From NCBI RefSeq assembly GCF_900129635.1, contig NZ_FSRB01000002.1, positions 2,136,727 to 2,200,726 on the forward strand: a stretch of 64,000 nucleotides of DNA, given 5' to 3'. A model generated the notes under the pieces. The model was not told the origin of the DNA, did no database searches, and worked only from the letters and a program-made list of their open reading frames with translations. The translations under genes were made by a program, and so were the position numbers. The DNA is from Singulisphaera sp. GP187. GTDB lineage: Bacteria; Planctomycetota; Planctomycetia; Isosphaerales; Isosphaeraceae. Below, piece by piece: positions 62,526-64,000 of this stretch (position 1 is the stretch's first letter; each line of letters starts with the position of its first letter).

Positions 62526-64000
62526 ATGAAGCTTGTCGAGGCGCTGAACATTCTGAAGTCGCCCGCCCCCGCCGGTGTGCGGACGACGGAGGTCGGGCTC
62601 GCCTGTGGGTTTACGCCCGCGCACCTTGAGTTATTCTTGGCGGCCCACCTTCGGCAAATCGAACCCAACGATCGGCCTGTCATCAGGTCTGGTTTGTACG
62701 GCGACTGCCTGGGCAATGTGGAGCGGCTCGCCCTGGCTCCTCCCGAGGCGGCCGCGGTCATAGTGGAGTGGTCCGACCTCGATCCCCGGCTCGGCCTGCG
62801 TCACCTCGGGGGCTGGGGCGTCGCGACGCTCGCCGACATCCTGGAAACGGCGGCCGGTCGAGCGAGCCAACTTGCCGAGGTGATCGTTCGTGTCTCGGCC
62901 AATGTTCCGCTGGCGCTCTGTTTGCCCACCCTTCCTCTACCGCCCGTGGCCTACCAGCCTCCCCACGTCTCGGGTGCATTCGACCTGAGGCTCAGCGAGC
63001 TTGCGGCCTCCTTGGCCGCGCGGGTCGCGGAGGCGCCGGGGGTTCGGGTGGTCAAGACCGAGCGGCTTGCCGAGCTGTCTCCTCATGGCGAACGGCTCGA
63101 CGTGCGCACCGAACTGTCGTCCGGCTTCCCGTACCGGCTGGCCCATGCGTCGGCCGTGGCTGAGCTGTTGGCGAAGCTGATTCGGCCGTCCGTACCGATG
63201 AAGGGGATCATCACCGACCTTGACGACACCCTCTGGTTGGGGATCGTCGGCGACGTCGGTACCGACGCGATCGCCTGGGACCTCGACCACCATGCGCAGG
63301 CCCACGGCCTCTACCAGCAAATGCTCGGTTCGCTGGCCGAGTCGGGCGTCTTGATCGCGGTCGCCAGCAAGAATGACCCACGAGTCGTGGACGAGGCGTT
63401 CCGGCGAACCGACCTGCTCCTGAAGCGGGATCGGATCTTTCCGATGGAAGTGGGCTGGAATGCCAAGTCAGAGGCGGTGGGCCGCATCCTCCGCGCCTGG
63501 AACATCGGCGCTGAGAGCGTCGTCTTTGTCGACGACAGTCCGATGGAGCTCGCCGAAGTCGCCGCGGCCCATCCCGACTTGCTCTGCATCCCGTTCGCTC
63601 GAAACGACGAGTCGGCAACCTACGCTCTGATCGTCCGGCTCCGCGAGCTGTTCGGTAAGAACTCGGTCTCCGGAGAGGATGCCCTCCGCCTGGAGAGTCT
63701 CCGGCGATCGGCCGAACTCTTCGGTGGACCGGGCAGCCAAGCTCCCCCTCCGGAACAGTTCCTTGAGCAGGTCGGTGCCGAGATCGTCATCGATGGCGCG
63801 AAGAATCCGCCCGATCCCCGTGCCCTGGAGCTGATCAACAAGACCAACCAGTTCAACCTCAACGGGCGGCGATATTCCGCGGGCGAGTGGCTGGCCCACC
63901 TGAGGAACCCCGACACCTTCCTCATGATCCTCTCGTACAAGGACAAGTTTGGCTCCCTCGGCACGATCGCGGTCTTGACCGGCCGCGTTACACGGGGCGA
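62526..64000 (+). CDS. FkbH-like HAD-IIIC domain protein (partial, runs off window)
   Basis: A frame open from ATG 62526 to the end of the window, at least 491 codons. The N-terminal 220 residues are a helical domain (with FDLRLSELAASLAARVAEAPG). The HAD phosphatase-like domain follows: ITDLDDTLWLGIVGD with Asp231 and Asp233, then AVASKNDPRVVDEAF, FVDDSPMELAEVAA. The text NKTNQFNLNGRRYS marks the FkbH family, which loads glyceryl or other acyl units from 1,3-bisphosphoglycerate onto carrier proteins. In polysaccharide loci the natural substrate is unclear. Alternative start at TTG 62520. The stop codon lies beyond the window. Confidence 0.85.
   Translation, partial: MKLVEALNILKSPAPAGVRTTEVGLACGFTPAHLELFLAAHLRQIEPNDRPVIRSGLYGDCLGNVERLALAPPEAAAVIVEWSDLDPRLGLRHLGGWGVATLADILETAAGRASQLAEVIVRVSANVPLALCLPTLPLPPVAYQPPHVSGAFDLRLSELAASLAARVAEAPGVRVVKTERLAELSPHGERLDVRTELSSGFPYRLAHASAVAELLAKLIRPSVPMKGIITDLDDTLWLGIVGDVGTDAIAWDLDHHAQAHGLYQQMLGSLAESGVLIAVASKNDPRVVDEAFRRTDLLLKRDRIFPMEVGWNAKSEAVGRILRAWNIGAESVVFVDDSPMELAEVAAAHPDLLCIPFARNDESATYALIVRLRELFGKNSVSGEDALRLESLRRSAELFGGPGSQAPPPEQFLEQVGAEIVIDGAKNPPDPRALELINKTNQFNLNGRRYSAGEWLAHLRNPDTFLMILSYKDKFGSLGTIAVLTGRVTRG

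Overview
The window looks like chromosome from a high-GC planctomycete, most likely Isosphaeraceae (Singulisphaera/Isosphaera-like). This rests on gene content, not on a database match: a Ser/Thr kinase fused to WD40 repeats, an ECF sigma factor fused through a membrane helix to a large C-terminal domain, an exosortase locus, an orphan Hcp-like protein, many Tat or Sec-exported proteins of unknown role, and short palindromic repeats containing GGTGGGCACGGCCCACC.

Positions 1-21000 form a cation and heavy-metal island. It opens with the 3' end of an unknown gene. Next come a Mg-type P-type ATPase (578-3223), an APH-like/AAA fusion kinase (3308-4897) and a P1B ATPase with a TPC motif (4901-6862). 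A TolC-type outer-membrane factor on the minus strand (6951-8503) is broken by a frameshift at a 7-base G run. A Cys-rich secreted protein, a CusB-like adaptor, a CusA-like RND pump with an insertion of about 250 residues, and a small exported His/Cys protein follow. A HAMP-SpoIIE phosphatase, a CsoR repressor with a visible promoter and operators, and a CopA-type copper ATPase with two YHS domains close the island. YHS-like or HMBD metal-binding modules recur in several of these proteins, which points to copper/silver handling.

Positions 21000-39500 hold mostly housekeeping and accessory genes: Kup potassium transporter, a bacterial indoleamine 2,3-dioxygenase homologue, class III fructose-bisphosphatase, the kinase-WD40 protein, topoisomerase III, a NERD-helicase, an exported SGNH-like protein, a 14-bp minisatellite, two unknown genes, and an orphan Hcp.

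Positions 39800-53000 contain the ECF sigma/di-haem oxidoreductase fusion (the most unusual protein here), a 42-residue membrane peptide missed by ordinary length cut-offs, ribosomal protein S1 with an acidic repeat tail, a DMFase-like Tat protein, an NTF2-like protein, a Tat metallophosphoesterase, a pentapeptide-repeat protein and an MFS nucleoside-type transporter.

Positions 53600-64000 begin with a sigma factor. A gene-poor 1.9 kb follows that carries a nested set of inverted-repeat elements, the outer one with an 8-bp target duplication. After that comes an exopolysaccharide/exosortase operon: exosortase, Wzz/BY-kinase, EpsI-like protein, O-antigen ligase, hexapeptide acyltransferase, and an FkbH-like HAD protein that runs off the window.
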